From NCBI RefSeq assembly GCF_963855985.1, contig NC_087092.1, forward strand, positions 124,001 through 188,000: 64,000 bases of DNA. Direction: 5' to 3'. The stretch's first letter is position 1; each line of letters begins with the position of its first letter. The translations under genes and the position numbers were made by a program. A model generated the notes under the pieces. That model was not told where the DNA came from. It saw only the letters and a program-made list of their open reading frames with translations, and searched no databases. Below are positions 44,946-58,934 of the stretch, piece by piece. This stretch comes from Ostrinia nubilalis. Taxonomy: Eukaryota; Arthropoda; Insecta; Lepidoptera; Crambidae.

Positions 44946-46741
44946 TTTGGACAATCTCACACAGCGCCATCTAGCCCCAAAGTAAACTCAGTAACTTTTT
45001 CCTCCGATATAATAATTATGTAGAATCGAACACTTTCACTTAAAAGTTAAATCATTAAGATATCGACAAAATGCTGTAAACGGTGCCGCGGTTATATTCA
45101 ATAGCCTTACGTCAGTGCAACATCTGATCATCGGACCGATTTTTATGCAATAAGCTTAAAGGGCAGGCTTGAAGCAGATACGAATACTTGGTTATTGAGC
45201 GCTAAATCGATTAAATATAAAGTTGAAGTCGAATAAAGGCTACGAAGATAAAGGAAAGTGGCGGCTGCTCGTGAAAGCCCTATTACTAGCGCGGCGAGGT
45301 AGCACGGGGAACTAGGACTGAACTATGTGTAATATGAAACTTAAATAAATACTAAACTCTGTTACATCGACATATTAAGATTATCGATTGTAACACTTTG
45401 ATTGCCAATACAAGGTTGTAACTTATTCGTTTCACTTGAACGGGTAGCTAGAGCTCAGTAAAAAGTTATAAAATAACTGATAAATTAATCTTTAAATATT
45501 TATTTATATGAATTCGTTTCTATGACGCCAATTAAAACTTAATAAAGAAACTTGGACGTAATATTTGAAGCTACATGAACTATTAATAAAATAATCACTA
45601 TAGAAGTGTGAGATTATGGAATGCGGAGAGTTTAATATCCCCGGGAGAGTTGAGGCGGCCGGGTGTGAAGATACGAGGCCTTACGGGCGACGCTGTTCAT
45701 GTTCATGGGTAATTTACCTTTATGTACCATCACTGTACCATTCAAAAATAAGTAAACTTTTTTGCTGTTAAGTATATTATTATCGAACATAATTATGTAG
45801 ATGCCGACAATACGAGTCAGTAGACCACTTACTGGTTCGTAATAGAAAACAGGAGAGTTCGATTTTCAGATTGGACAATTTGAAAAAATCCCAGTAGGTA
45901 ATCTACAAGTTCTTAACTATCGTCGTGTGGAACTCCGTCCGTAACAATGTCGGCATAAAAAGCTTACAAAAGAGAATCCGACAAGGAAAAACATTGACTG
46001 CATTATTCAAAAAACGACGCGGCGCAACCATTTCCAAGTTAATCTGAAATAACATCTGAAGAATTCTAGAAATTATAGGAGCTATAAATAATAGCAGGAA
46101 TGCAGTCCACCGCGCCCCGGGCGGGGCCGGCGCTGCAAGGACGGCAAGCGAAGGATTTACTAGAGATTTCCCTACATTACGCGGCTATTATTATAATAAT
46201 TTATGTAACTGAGCTCAAGTAATGTGTTTTAATGCAGCGTAATTCTTTGGAGTAGAACTTGTCCTCTGTAGAATTAGATACCGGTATGAAATGTAAAATA
46301 ATTTAAATGAGGATTAGACAGACTCTACCTATCTAGTTAGAAACATTATTTTATAAACCTGTTGGCTGAATGACTTCCCTGATCGATTCCGGATAGGTAA
46401 GACATTTAAATAACAAGATTTATACAGCCATGGGGCTAAATTAGTACTTGCTTAGCATTATATTTCCATAATTCATGGCGCCGCGGCCGTCGCCTCGTGT
46501 AAAGCCTCTCATCGCCACGGACTGGCGGCGTCGTGTGCGGCGCAGCTGAGTCGCGGCATGTAACGGCGCACGTTGATGACCATGTCGTATAAATATTAAT
46601 TAACCGTCATAATATTAATGCGCGTTATGCAGATAATTCATTACCAATGCGAATTAAAATTATTTTTGTGTCCCCGAGAGTTCCTTCAGATAACGTTCGA
46701 AAAAACATATTGTTGTAGCAACGTTCCTTTAAGAAATAGCA
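44946..46741. other. Non-coding with GC-rich islands
   Basis: No open frame worth reporting. GC-rich patches at about 45640-45690, 46100-46150 and 46480-46565. At 46588-46660 several TTAAT/ATTA cores (ATATTAATTAACC, CATAATATTAATG, AATTCATTACC) are clustered next to the last island, a pattern compatible with homeodomain binding but not proof of it. Confidence 0.45.
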
Positions 46742-46749
46742 ATAAAAAT

Positions 46750-47584
46750 TAGTGATGGGCCGACTATGGTCTTTGCCGACTAACCGACTAGCCGACTAAT
46801 CGGTTTTCAAATTGCCGATTAGTCGGCCGACTAGTCGGCAATGCCGATCATTCTAATACCTACTTGTCCAAAGAATAATATCTAGATTTCTCAAAGAAAT
46901 AAGAATATCTAAATTTCTAAAGAGATAAATATTACTTCTTGAGAAATGAGATTTCTTTAATTATGAGAAAAAATAAAAAGCAACATTACAATCACCTAAC
47001 AGTACCTAAGGTAGATGTCATAATTCTCGACGGCGGAGGGGTCAGAGGAGGTGACAATATGATCCCCACCTGCTGGGCTAGGATGCGTGCCTTGATATTA
47101 TTCTTACTTATCGACGTCAAAATATATGGACAAATTGCGCTTATCGCGGCACGCATCCTAGGCCCACTGATTCCTCTCCACTCTCCACGGTGATGGTAAG
47201 AAGCTGGAGGCGTGGGGGTTCCCCCCGCCTACATAGCACGGACTAACACCACCGTCAGATAGGCAGGGCACGCTAATTGCTGGCACAGACTGTGATAGTT
47301 GATGGCTTTGTCCGGATTCCCATAGTTTTTCACACTAAGGCGATCGACGGAGCTCAGGGGTTATTTATGTGGGTATTCCTCATCCTTCCGATGAAAGGAG
47401 GCCCTTGTCTACCTCATAATCATCTTGGTAATTATGAGTTTTATTTCATTCACATATTTAATTTTGTAATGCGCCGATTATAATCGGCAGATTTTGCCGA
47501 ATAGTCGTCACTAGTCGGCCGACTACAAATGATGCCGAATAGTCGGCTTTCCCGACTAGTCGGCGACTAGTCGGCCCATCTCTA
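46750..47584. mobile_element. hAT-type MITE, copy 2 (835 bp)
   Basis: Same element as 42323-43157, in the same orientation 4,427 bases downstream. The only difference found by eye is A at 42912 against G at 47339. It has its own perfect 8-bp target duplication, ATAAAAAT (46742-46749 and 47585-47592), so the second copy arose by transposition and not by segmental duplication. The nested small element is present here too (47078-47161). Confidence 0.92.
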
Positions 47585-47690
47585 ATAAAAATTCTTTAAA
47601 CATGAATAAAACATAGCAAGAGCAGGTTGAAATACACTTGAAATTGAGAAAAAAATGTCTTTAATATAACAAAGAAGGCTGTTGATCTTT

Positions 47691-47984
47691 TTAAACGGGC
47701 GGGACTGTAGATGTCTCTTCACTGAAGGCATCGGGGCTGTATGTATTGTTGTAACCGCTATCGGACGCAGGTATGACGACATCAATAAAGGAATGAAAGG
47801 GAAAGTTGTAACACTCGCCGATATGTCGCGTGACATGGAACGCTGCTTGACCTGCTTCCGAGTCATAACACGATTCGCTCGGACAATAGCGTGAGAAGAC
47901 TCGACGGTATGCTTCACTGGGTTTTTCACATTGACACCGAATGTGTTCACACAAAGAGTACAATGGCGCATCTAACTTCTGCAC
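47691..47984 (-). other. Possible coding exon, minus strand, unrecognised
   Basis: A GC-balanced segment open on the minus strand from a possible acceptor (TTGTGCAG, at about 47985) to TAA at 47691. It encodes about 95 residues with paired cysteines (LCEHIRCQCEK, YCPSESC, HIGECYNFPF) and ends STVPPV. ATTAAA about 35 bases past the stop could be a poly-A signal, and a young MITE begins soon after. Against it: another minus-strand frame with a true ATG (starting MRHCTLCVNTFG) and a plus-strand frame are also open over the same bases, and I recognise no family. It may be a terminal exon of an unseen gene, or chance. Confidence 0.25.
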
Positions 47985-50900
47985 AATTCGATGCGGGTTT
48001 TATTTTTATCAAATACTCATACCTGCCTGATTTTTTTGTGTTAATAATTACAAAACTAAGGGTGTGTTCTGAAATAATTACAGGGCAGATATGTATCATC
48101 CTAGACTGCATCTCACATAACACCAGGTGCGATTGCGGTCAAATACCTACCTGCCTTGTCTTGCATAAAAAAAAGATTACTCTCACTGGTACTGGTGCTC
48201 GCAGTGCTATAACGGAATACACCATCAATTTATATTTAATTCATATGACAATAATAGCATCTACTCGCACAGCTTCGCCCGTGTTAATTTATGTAGGATA
48301 TTTATTTAGGATAAACGTTGTAAATAATCCTAATCTAAAGCAATTAAGTAGCTACGCACAATGGATAATGTTTAATGTATTAAGAGCATCGCTGTGCAAA
48401 TTGGCGATGTTTTAAATGAACGTCTCTCGCCGCTCCTCTGTGCCGCGCTCGCGAGCGATCCGGCGCGCGGCGGTGTCGAGAACTTTGATCCCGCACAGGT
48501 TGATGTGATGAAACCCGTCGGAATGTGCAAATTGTTTTTGCATTCAGTGCGTACCTAACCTACCTATCTATATACCCACTAAAAGGCAATTTCAAAGAAA
48601 TGAGCAGCCATAAAACCTAAAACGAATATTAGGACTGCTTAATTCATGCACACTTTTCACACTCTCACGACCTACAGATAAGCTTCTGAAATCTATTGAT
48701 AAAACTATCCTTAAAGTGCTCTTAAATGTTGTAATAAAGAACAGAATTAATAAAAGTAGTAAAATAAGCACAATGTTTCTGTAATTAATAGCAGGAAGTA
48801 CATAAACGCTTTACATAAAAGCTAAGGGCTACCGTAATGAAGTCCGCTTATTAGGCGCCGCGTCGCGTCGCCGATGTGTCAGCGTCAGGGGTAAACAACA
48901 TTACACCGCCATGAATACTTGATTCGGTTTATGCCTTAGTTATAATCACCGATCTATCTTTATGTACACAGAGGTTTTATAACATCGCGCATTAACTGGG
49001 TTGATATTCATTTAAAGAAGAAAAAAACTATTTACATCTTTTTTTTATCATTTTAAGAATAAATTTTTCATTTTTATAATATTTGAGTGAATTTATAAGC
49101 TGCAAAAGTAATAAGGACAAAGAGAAAAACCGATTAGATGTTGGCGGAGTCGGGCATGCCTGCTGGAGCCGGGCAAAGGGCATCCGCCCCCATAATTTCT
49201 TCGTTTCCCGTCTCTAATCTGTTTTCCCGGTCAGGCGACACCGAGCTTTTGCTGTGACGTCACGCGTATACGTCATTTCCGTTGCTTTCATTTGATATCG
49301 TCAAAGGTCATTATACCTACTTACAATTTTTTAATTGTTTATCAAGTTTATGTCATGAACATTGGTTGCACAGTTGCACTTGAAGTGAGTTGCGAACCCT
49401 CTTACTCTTTGACCGGGGAATCTGTGGATTGTGGAAGCCGCCTATGATAAACAACCAACTGGTCAGTGCAAGTGAGACAGACAATGATAAAGAAGGGACA
49501 GGACAGAAAAAGAGTAAAAGAATAACTCAGAATATTTTAAGTACCTATGTCATGACTCAAGTTGACGAAAATTATCTAGTTATGACATGGCTCACAAATG
49601 TAGGTACGAGTACGTTATATTTAAACAAATGTGCTAAGTTGTCAGCGAAGTATAAATGATCCATTTATTGTGGCCAGTAGTTGCTACAGTCCGTGATTTA
49701 AGTTTGCGCAGTCAACCCGCGGCCGCCCAACACGCGGAAAGGGCAGCCGCCCGCCCACGCCCGATCCAGCTCGCGCCGCCCGCGCTCACTGTCACACGTC
49801 ACTCAGCAGTCGTCCCGAGCCTGTTGCTTCATCGAAGGTCATTTATCACCGACTCACTTATGTCACTTGCGAAGTTGCGGCCTGAGCGTGACCAAAGACC
49901 TAACCAAACAAAATTCCCTATGACAATCACGTAGCCTGAATATAATACGTTGGGGAAAGTACGGCGCGTGTGAAGGAGGATATTACTGGGAATGTAATGG
50001 ATTTTATTTGATGACAACTGAGCGGAATGTATGAAATATGAGTACGGAAACGTACTGCATTATATCAAAACGATTTAAATAAGGCTCTCATCACAGGTTC
50101 CATCACCTAAACTTATTTTCGCATCTATCGCACTCGCCAGAACCGCCTTGGACGGTAGAACGCCTAGTTCAATTTACTGGCTATGACTTGACCAGTAGTC
50201 GTTCAGCCAACCAAGTTTTTAAAGTTCCAAATTTCAGCTTTTATGAGCTACATAGGGAGCATAATAATAAAAAAGAACTTTTAATATTGGCAATTCATTA
50301 CACCAGCGTAAGCTGCGTGGGCCAAGCGGTTGTTGAGTATACGTTTTGGAAGCTTGCATTTTAGAACATTTTGCACCCACTGGGATACCAACAAGGGATC
50401 TCCGAGTCCGAGACAGACTAAATACCACCTACCTCACAGCCACAACAATCAGGGTGGTCCTGCAAGGATTACCAGCTTTGGTTTATCGCTTTATTGCGGG
50501 AATACGGGATAAGACAGGATTAGTACCCGTGGCTTTATCAGTTAGCATAGTGAACACGAGCTCGTTAGTCTCACTTGTTGAATTATTTATAATAAGCGTT
50601 TAAAGAACTACTAAAATATTATGCTATAATTTAAAAATAATATATTGAACTGTAGATAGGTAATGTAATTTTATTTCTTATTTATATTATTAGATGGAAC
50701 TTTTTGTCTGAACACTTCAAGATGGCTTTTAATAAAATTGTTAATAATAACACTCCATATAAATAAATTAGATATTGAATCTGTTAGTCCTGGTCCGTAA
50801 CAATATAAGGCCTAAAAACGATATTTCCCTACCTACCTACGAGTATTTACTTCAAACTTTTATAAAGTAAGCACTTGTCATATAATGAAGCGCGTTTCCA

Positions 50901-52700
50901 TGTTAAGATAATCCTAAACGAAATACCTACTTTAACAAAAAGGCCGTTAATCTACTTAATTACTTTAATTAATATATTACAAACGGTTTGACAAGGTAGA
51001 CATAGCATTAATTCATCACGTAACAGGATAAACTCCGTTTTATAGGGTTAACACTGGGTAAAAGGGCAATATTTACCCACCATGATTCCATGTAAAGCGA
51101 GCGTGACCCAGTGTGTATGTATCACAATAAAATTGTGCACGTTTGGGGAGTCCCGTGGAAGGGTCAACATCACATAGTGATACTAAAGGCCCCATCATCC
51201 GATTACGAGTAGTCGGCAACTCAGTGAGAACAGCTGATGACATTTAAAGCTACCTCGTCTTAAAGGATGTAAGTACAAACACTAGGTGCGTCTGAAAAGT
51301 ATATTTTCCAGGAAGATTCCTAGCCCAACGCCATTATAAAGGTGCACAATATTTAAGTTACGGTAATTATGTAACTTATATTTTCCGAGCACGATTTTTC
51401 TACTGTTGTTTTCAAATTGTAGCGTATCTTTCACGGCTCGTACACACAAATAACACACATCCTACATACGGGAGAAGCTGTGCTCTGTAATTTCATTTCC
51501 TCAATCACTCCACATTTGTCATAGAGCCACTACATTTGTCATGACAGCAACGACCTCGCGATGAAAAACTAGAGGGAAACGTTACGCGTGGATCATTTTA
51601 TCCACGGAGCGTCGTATTTCGCGTAAAAATTTGGGTTTTTGGGGTAGATTCATCTTTTTCACTAATACCAACTTCCATGAGTAGGTAATGTTTAGTGTTT
51701 TGAAATAGTTTATTTTGTTATCTCTTCTCATATAAAAGTTGTTACTGGTAAGGTCGAGAAGTACCTCCTGATAGGAAAAATATAGGTAACCCGATTTATT
51801 TCAAGGGTGATGTATTTTTCCGCCCTCGCCTGTAGCTGTGTGCGCCTGCACGCCCCCGCGGGGTCGCCGGCCTCTACACGCGCTGCACATCCACGCACAT
51901 CTCAAATGAAGTTTAAAATAATACCTACATAAATTGGTATAGATTTAGCACTCTCAATTAAATTACTCAAAAAATAGGTTAGGTTAGGATTCTCCTTTTT
52001 ATTTGACGACAAAAAGTTAAACCAGCAAATACAAGGGTACACACTATTAAAGAGATGAACATAAAGACTCGGAGATCTAAAAACACACACAGAGATGATC
52101 CCTTTCAGATGGTTCATAAGGCTCTAAATCTCTCTAGTTCAAGCCGCGAAGTTTTCTTGAAAACCCATAGTAACGTATTACATTATGATATTTTTCCAAG
52201 AATAATTGGGCTACAAAGTAAAGGAAACTAGAGGAATAACAAACGTCAAACATGTTCCTTTTCCGATACATCTGGAATTTTCCAGTGACTGCAAATTGTC
52301 GGCAGACTTTGTCGTTTTAATGACTTACGACTGTTAAAGCGATAAGAGGATGAAACGAATCCGATCGTGTTTGAGTTCTTCTGAAAGCAGTCAACTTGAC
52401 TGATGTTGTTTTGATTGCTTCAACTTTTAGAGGGTCATACGAAGTTTTAGAGGACATGATAGGACTGTTTGCCAAACAAATACATCACACTAATTGTTAG
52501 AGACCCCTAGGACAGAAAAGTTTGAAATTAAGTAGGTCAATATATAGTTATACAGTAGTTGAAAACCCTTTCTTTTTCTATTAAGTTCAATGAAAAAATG
52601 CGAAATTAGGTACCATTAAGTAGGATCTAAGAGTAACTTGTCATTTTTAAACTCAATTTTAATGTTTAATACGACGGACGAAATATGTAGTTGTAATAAG
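47985..52700. other. Non-coding stretch with GC-rich islands
   Basis: No gene supported. GC-rich islands near 48420-48485, 48855-48880, 49140-49250, 49705-49795 (with GCGGCCGC at about 49719) and 51830-51895. The 174-codon plus frame at 47891-48415 starts with GTG, runs through AT-rich DNA and has no domain. Three TTAGG-like units near 51974-51990 are too few to be an internal telomeric block. Confidence 0.5.
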
Positions 52701-55700
52701 CTAAGTTTTGCTACATGCTGCTGAAGCTTATGAAGTGAAAACCTAGCTGACCTAGCTCTGCTCGGGGCATCGCGCGGACAGTCGACGTCACGACTGTTGA
52801 GAACTTTGTTTGTAGTTCTCGGCGTAAACACGTTGGCAGGCGAACAGAACACAAGCCAAAGGAAAAACACGTAAACAATTTGAAATTACATAATTTCAAA
52901 TAATTTAAAAAGACATAGCTTTGGGCTTACATTATTGGATTTTTTTAAAGATTTAAAGTCTTGTGTGTGCGTAATTAAACTTTGATTTGTATTTATTATA
53001 AGTAGGTATAGTCATAATAATTTCACAAAGCAATTTTAAAACGTTTGTGTCTGAGATAAATACGAGCCATTTTCTTAATAAGTACACACAGCTTCTCAGG
53101 TATCACATGCCGACTCTATCAGATCCTTCCAACAGTATAAAATTATAGTTATGTCTTTTTTGTATAGCAAAGTGGAGTTTTATACCTACAAATGTCATAA
53201 TCAATTCATTAAAAACACAGACGCAGTATTAATCGCCAATAGCTTCCATTGTCTTAGGCATTTAATTGAATTTTTGCGATGCTTAGATCTAATCAACATT
53301 CCCGGGGCCAGCGGCTCGGCGCCGCAAATAAATTACAGCGGCTGCACACCCATCCTCATCTGGACTTTATGCCGATGTAATAGGCGTTTGTATTATATGC
53401 ACAATCAATATTGCACTTTGTAGGGCAGAGAACACACAGTGGTTAAAGATGTGCTGATTGTTTTTCATAATACGGCCGATTTTACTGTTTTGATTGAGAT
53501 ACTATGAGGAATACTATAAATTATAGTCTTTAAGTATGCTATTCTGATGCAGGAAATAAATAGGTACTGTAAAGTTTCATTAAAATCCGTTCTATATATC
53601 AATATCTATCCGTCCATGCCATGAAGGTTTAATAGGAAGTAAGAATTTTATTAACTACTTTTAATGGAAATTGAGATCATTAAATATTTTTAATTTGATT
53701 GTTGTGCCCTCAGCCCAAGCTGCGCTTGCAGCGCGTGGCTGCACGTCCGTCATTCACACGACGCCCCGCGCCTGCAGATGCGCTGGCGCAACCGCAGCGA
53801 CACTAGCGACGCTACTACATACACGAGAATGGCAATACCAGTGCAAATATTTCTCTCTTCATCGAGGCGGAAAATTATTCAATAGTATTAGCTGATTCAA
53901 CAGAGCATGTTACACAGAAGAAACAGTGTTTTTCTGTTTTAGAATATAACATTAGAAAATCTCTTTTTAAAATCCTTCGCATTTTAAAAAGGAACGCAGA
54001 TCACCAATATAAATGATAAGATCAGAAAGCGTGGATGGATTTCGTATTTTTTCCAATCTCAGTTACTTTAATATCTTTAATCGAAATCATATCGATTGAT
54101 CAGGCAATTGAAATCTAAACCCAATATGAAAGTGACCCAATGATTGTATTTCTTTACCGTTTTTTTATCATTAATCAATAACTTTCAAAATGTTTCCAAT
54201 TGAAAATATGTTTATCGTAATAAACATTATTTTAATGTTTTATATTGAAAACCAAATTACATACGAGTAGATATTAATTCGATTGGATATCGTGTCTTGA
54301 TAAATGTTTTTTTTGCAGATATATTGAAATTACCATTTTAATTAAAACAATGCATGCGTTAATGTATGTAACATTATTACTGCTATTAATTTCCATTTTC
54401 ATTATTGAAGAAAAGCAATGCGGAAGTTATTGGAGCATTTTACATGAATTTGCATTTACAAACCTTGGCGTATCTTAAGTTCTTAACGGGCGACAAGTTA
54501 AGTGTCCCCGAGGCTGCGTCTCATTCCGGTCCGAATTAATTTAGCACAGCGCCCTCAAACGAAGATCAATCACCATCAGCAGTTTAATTACAAGGTGAAA
54601 AAGACTTCCGAGAAGTAATTAAAATTAAATAGCAGCGCGTACTATGTTCTCGTTCATTAGACGACGACCGTTATCGATACCGTATCGTCGTACCTTAAGA
54701 GTTCCTATTACTAAATGACTATGCAAGACTATGCATCATGTCTGCCTTTAATGGTATCGACAAATCCAGGCGCGCTACGAGTAACACATTGCTGAGAAGC
54801 TCATTGCTTAGAGCGCTAGGACACACGTCAACTAGTATAATGTATGAACGAGCAATCCATGCTGTGTTTGAGTACAGTGTCGTCAGTAATCATAGTAGGG
54901 AGGTAGGCGCAGTCCCGCTAGTTAGACGTAATAAGATGTAACTTGTATCTATGGCATACATAATCAATGTTAGAATCTAATCAGTTTTTTCATACTGGTA
55001 AATGCCGTTGACCGTAGATGGTTCTACATCGGTCTAGGTAAGTACTTAATATGCAGGCCATATAATGATTTCATCGATGTATACCTCCATGTAAGGCCTT
55101 CTGCTGACGCCATATTAGTATGAGAATTAAATAAACGAAGAAACGAATTGTTCTTCTTTCGTGTCAATGGCATTTAGATTTTGACCTTATTGACCTTGTG
55201 TTTTCCCGTCAGTGCTTGTGCCGCGTTACGGCGGATGTCCTTTGTGAGGTAGTTGATCAGGACATTTTGACCCCGAGTTTGGTTACAGACATGGAGGCGA
55301 AGAGGCCTTGGAGGCAGTGGACTGGGAGAGAAGGCGACTTACGAAAGTTTAATATTACCTAGTTATTTTAATACAAAAAATACTTAAGTTATTCTTATCA
55401 ATGTCACGATGGATGATCATAAAAGGTGCTTCGAAAGGGTCCCGTTACCCTAGCGGGCTGTGTGCGCACGCGCACGCGTCACAGGCAGTTTGCGCGCGGG
55501 GACGCGGCGCTATCGGCGGTAATGGCCGGGAGCAACCAGGGGAAAGCACAGCGTAAATACAAGCAGTGACTTCTCCGTAACTAAAATATGAGACCAGCAG
55601 ACTGCTAGCTGTCATAAAGAATTTTTCATACCCCCCTTACATAATATGCTTCGTTATTTAGAAAAGCTAGATGAACCTAAAAATAGAAGCAATTGGCATA

Positions 55701-57084
55701 GAAGCAATAAAAACAGACTTGTCACTTACATTGTATATTTGCAATGGAAATTCAGACTTGTCCATTTTAAAGTGTTTTATATCGACACCAGTAGAAAAAA
55801 TAATTTTATGTGTTCTTCTGAATTTTTCTACTTTGTGTCCAAAGTGAGGTGTGATACGCCATGAGCTGGAGTAATGCTGCGTGAACAAGATTAAAGTGGA
55901 TAATGTAATAACATTATGACAAACATGGTTATCATGGGATGTACCTAGCAGTATTTTAGTTCACAATTTTATTCATGGGTGTATAAAATTCCTGCAATTT
56001 ATGAATTTAAGCCAAAAGTATAGATTATTATGAGAATCTAGACTATTTTTTCACTAAAAGTAGAGCCGAGATAATAAGGCAAAAAAAAAAAAAAATCATC
56101 ATCAAATAATTTCCCGATGGTCAAACATACCCATCTACATACCTAGGTACTCAGGCCGCGGTCAAAAGTTACGCACACAAGTATGCAGCTTCAAATATTG
56201 AACGCCATAATTTTATTTTTCCCAATAAGGAAAAATTCTTTCTGATATAGCGGAAAATGTTGGTAGAAATATCGCAAAGAAATAAACACCTTATGATTTC
56301 AGTGATATTGAAAAACATCCCGCCGTGACGCGAAGATAAACCTATTTTTGTTGACAATAGAAGCTATTACGCTTTAGGAGGATTTATTATATTGGATTTC
56401 GCTCACTGAGTTTGGATAAAAGTTTTTTTATCATTAATATAAATACCAAATACCTCGCAAATAACATGCATTATTTGTTCCTATTAACTTAAAATGACTT
56501 TATTAAACTAAAATTTAAAATACCTATTCTAAATAAGAACAGATTCTATTATTTCTACAAGGGAGACTTTTTCAGTCAATCACTATGATTAAAATCTACA
56601 CCATCGAGGAAGACGTTATTGAGTGAGTACTAATTATATTTTTAATCATCCGTTACTTTCAATATTCTATTATATAATTAATTACATTTTTATGTTACAA
56701 AGAATTTCAAGTTACTATTGTTACAAAAGAAAATGCTTTTACAATTTCAGGGAAAATCCGCATCTGCTAACTAGCAAAAAAACTAAAGCAAACAAAATCA
56801 CGAAAATAATCGTGAATTCCACTAGAAACAATAAAACAAAGTCAAATGCTCGCCACAGATGTCTGATATCTCTCGTATCAAGCGCCGCCGATTCGTTTCA
56901 GCGCGTATAAACAATACATCAAAGCTGGTGGAAATCTTTTTGCGCATTTACCTGCGCTGCGTCTGATGTGTTTCATTCAAACCATTTAGACTTCAATAAT
57001 TTATTTTACTAAAGTAATGGAAATCTGCGAACTGAAAATAAAGATGAGCTCATGCCAATTTAGAAACCGATAACTAACTTTAGA
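52701..57084. other. Non-coding stretch with GC-rich islands
   Basis: No gene supported. GC-rich islands near 52740-52795, 53300-53345, 53710-53815 and 55440-55535. Open frames of 60-95 codons have no signatures. No RNA gene or clear mobile element is seen. Confidence 0.5.
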
Positions 57085-57135
57085 CTTCTTCTTTGCCTGG
57101 CCCAATCCCATTTTATTTGGGGTCAGCCCTCCTTA
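57085..57135 (+). repeat. Fragment of a lepidopteran dispersed repeat
   Basis: CTTCTTCTTTGCCTGGCCCA, then ATTTGGGGTCAGCCCTCC resembles a retroposon 3'-end fragment often seen in Lepidoptera. Too short to place in a family. Confidence 0.4.
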
Positions 57136-58756
57136 TCATGATAAACTAACCTTATACCTACTTAATGTAAAAAGGGGTGTGTTAATTAAATTCTTTAATT
57201 TTAACATCTACTTAGATGACACATTGAAAAAATTGTATAGGTAAGTACTTACCTACCTATTGATGATTTGAGATTAATATAAAGATTGGAAAATTCACTC
57301 ATTGACGTGTTAAAATGTCAAGTATAATGCGCAGTAAATACGGGTACAATTAAGTTTAGGTTAGGTAGGCAACAAACTTAGTTAAATTCTTTGAAGAGAT
57401 TAAGTCACCGCTTATAATGAAATCCAAATAGTCGTCAATATAACGGAGTTAATTTAGCTACAGCCCCTTGACGTCACTCCCCAAATCGCGAAACTTTAAC
57501 TAGTTCCTTCGTCACGTCTTAGGGCGGTCACACGCGTTCTATTTTACATTAATGGAGACATATCCGTCTAATTCTTCGATATACTTGCATAATATGAAAC
57601 TGTGCACTCCGATGTTTTGTAAAAACAATAATAATATGATTATTTTACTAAGCTTTTAATTAAGTTGAGTCTTTCCTACAGTAAAGGCCCACGCACACCG
57701 CGTTTTATTCAGGCGTACGTCGACGCGGCCTAAAAAACACAGAGTGCATGTGCGCAAAGTATTTATAGGGAGATAAAATAATGCCCAACGCTTTTCGATA
57801 TTTCTGTTTAACATTTGGTACCTATTTCAATTGTTCAATCGCATAAATAATTAAATAGTAAATATAATCGGATGTGTGTAGCCGCTCTTAACGTGTTGCG
57901 TCACGAAGGATCTCGCCGAGTTTGTCCCTCGGGCTTCAGGAGGAGGTGTTAAGTGAGGTAATCGAGTCAGGCACTTGATGCGACGACGACACGAATAATT
58001 TGTCAGGTGTAATGTTTGCGCCCATCCATCTTCGTGTTTGTTTTGCGAGTGATCCACCGAGATGGAGACGAAACTAGAATAATGGTGTAATTTGTAATAA
58101 TCATTTGTTTACTTGGAAATAAACTAATTATCTACTTAATACGGATAAGTTAGCTCGGTAACTAGATTTAGGTATTTATTTAAAATTGACAGTTACATAT
58201 CAATGTTGATGAAGCAAGACGTGCAAGAGGAGGACTTGTAAGTTGTATACAAATGAAATTCCTAATCTCTCCTTGCTTTGGTCGAATGTCCCAGACTACA
58301 ACCTCAGGAACCTTCATCACTTTATTGAACTGTGAACGTCAACGCACTACAGAACAATCAATGTGCTCGTAGCGCTTTTTATATTATGTATAACTCCTTG
58401 GCATATACGCACGAATGGATTCTAAATTATATTCTCATAAAATTATGCAAAAGCACACATTACGAATTGTTTTTATCACTATTTCCATACTAGTCAGAAA
58501 GCATTAGTTACCCCACGCATCGAGGTGGGTAAATATTCAATCAGCAAAATGGTGGTGAAGCCAAGCCGTTGAATATGGTGATGCGCCGCGGCCTAGCTCA
58601 CGCTCCTCAGGGCAAGTCATGGTATTAATGTTTGCAAATAAATCACCAGGGCTAATGTAAATCAGAGGATTTAAGAAAAAAATACGCCCCTTTTTTCTTC
58701 TGTACATAATTCATTGTTGAATAGGTAACCTTTTACTAGGTTTTTTTATTGTTATA
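57136..58756. other. Non-coding, nothing recognised
   Basis: AT-rich DNA with a modest GC-rich patch at 57890-57980 over which the 68-codon minus frame runs. No supportable exon. Confidence 0.5.
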
Positions 58757-58934
58757 CTAGCTGACCCGGCGAACTTCGTACCGCCTTAGCGTAGAGATTT
58801 TCTTTATATTTTTTTCCGTAAAAACCTTGTACAGAGTATTAGAAAACTACAAAAAAAAATCAGCCAAATCGGTCAAGCCGTTTTCATGTTATGTCGTGAC
58901 AACGGAACACGGGTTTCATTTTTATATATATAGA
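58757..58934 (-). mobile_element. Short non-autonomous Helitron, 178 bp, minus strand
   Basis: Plus strand: A, then CTAGCTGACCCGGCGAACTT (reverse complement of the 3' end), to TTTATATATATAGA followed by T. On the minus strand that gives TCTATATATATAAAAATG at the 5' end and CTAG at the 3' end, inserted between A and T. Both ends look intact and there is no target duplication, as expected for Helitrons. Confidence 0.8.

Noticed and set aside
46588..46660. Homeodomain-bound enhancer
   Set aside because: TAAT-core clusters are common in AT-rich DNA; without conservation this is not supportable as a feature.
47891..48415. 174-codon plus-strand ORF
   Set aside because: Starts with GTG, runs through AT-rich low-complexity DNA, shows no domain or splice support.
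50280..50430. Second tRNA-like or SINE promoter
   Set aside because: GTGGGCCAAGCGG resembles an A box, but no matching B box at the right spacing.
51970..51992. Internal telomeric (TTAGG)n block
   Set aside because: Only about three units; chance level.
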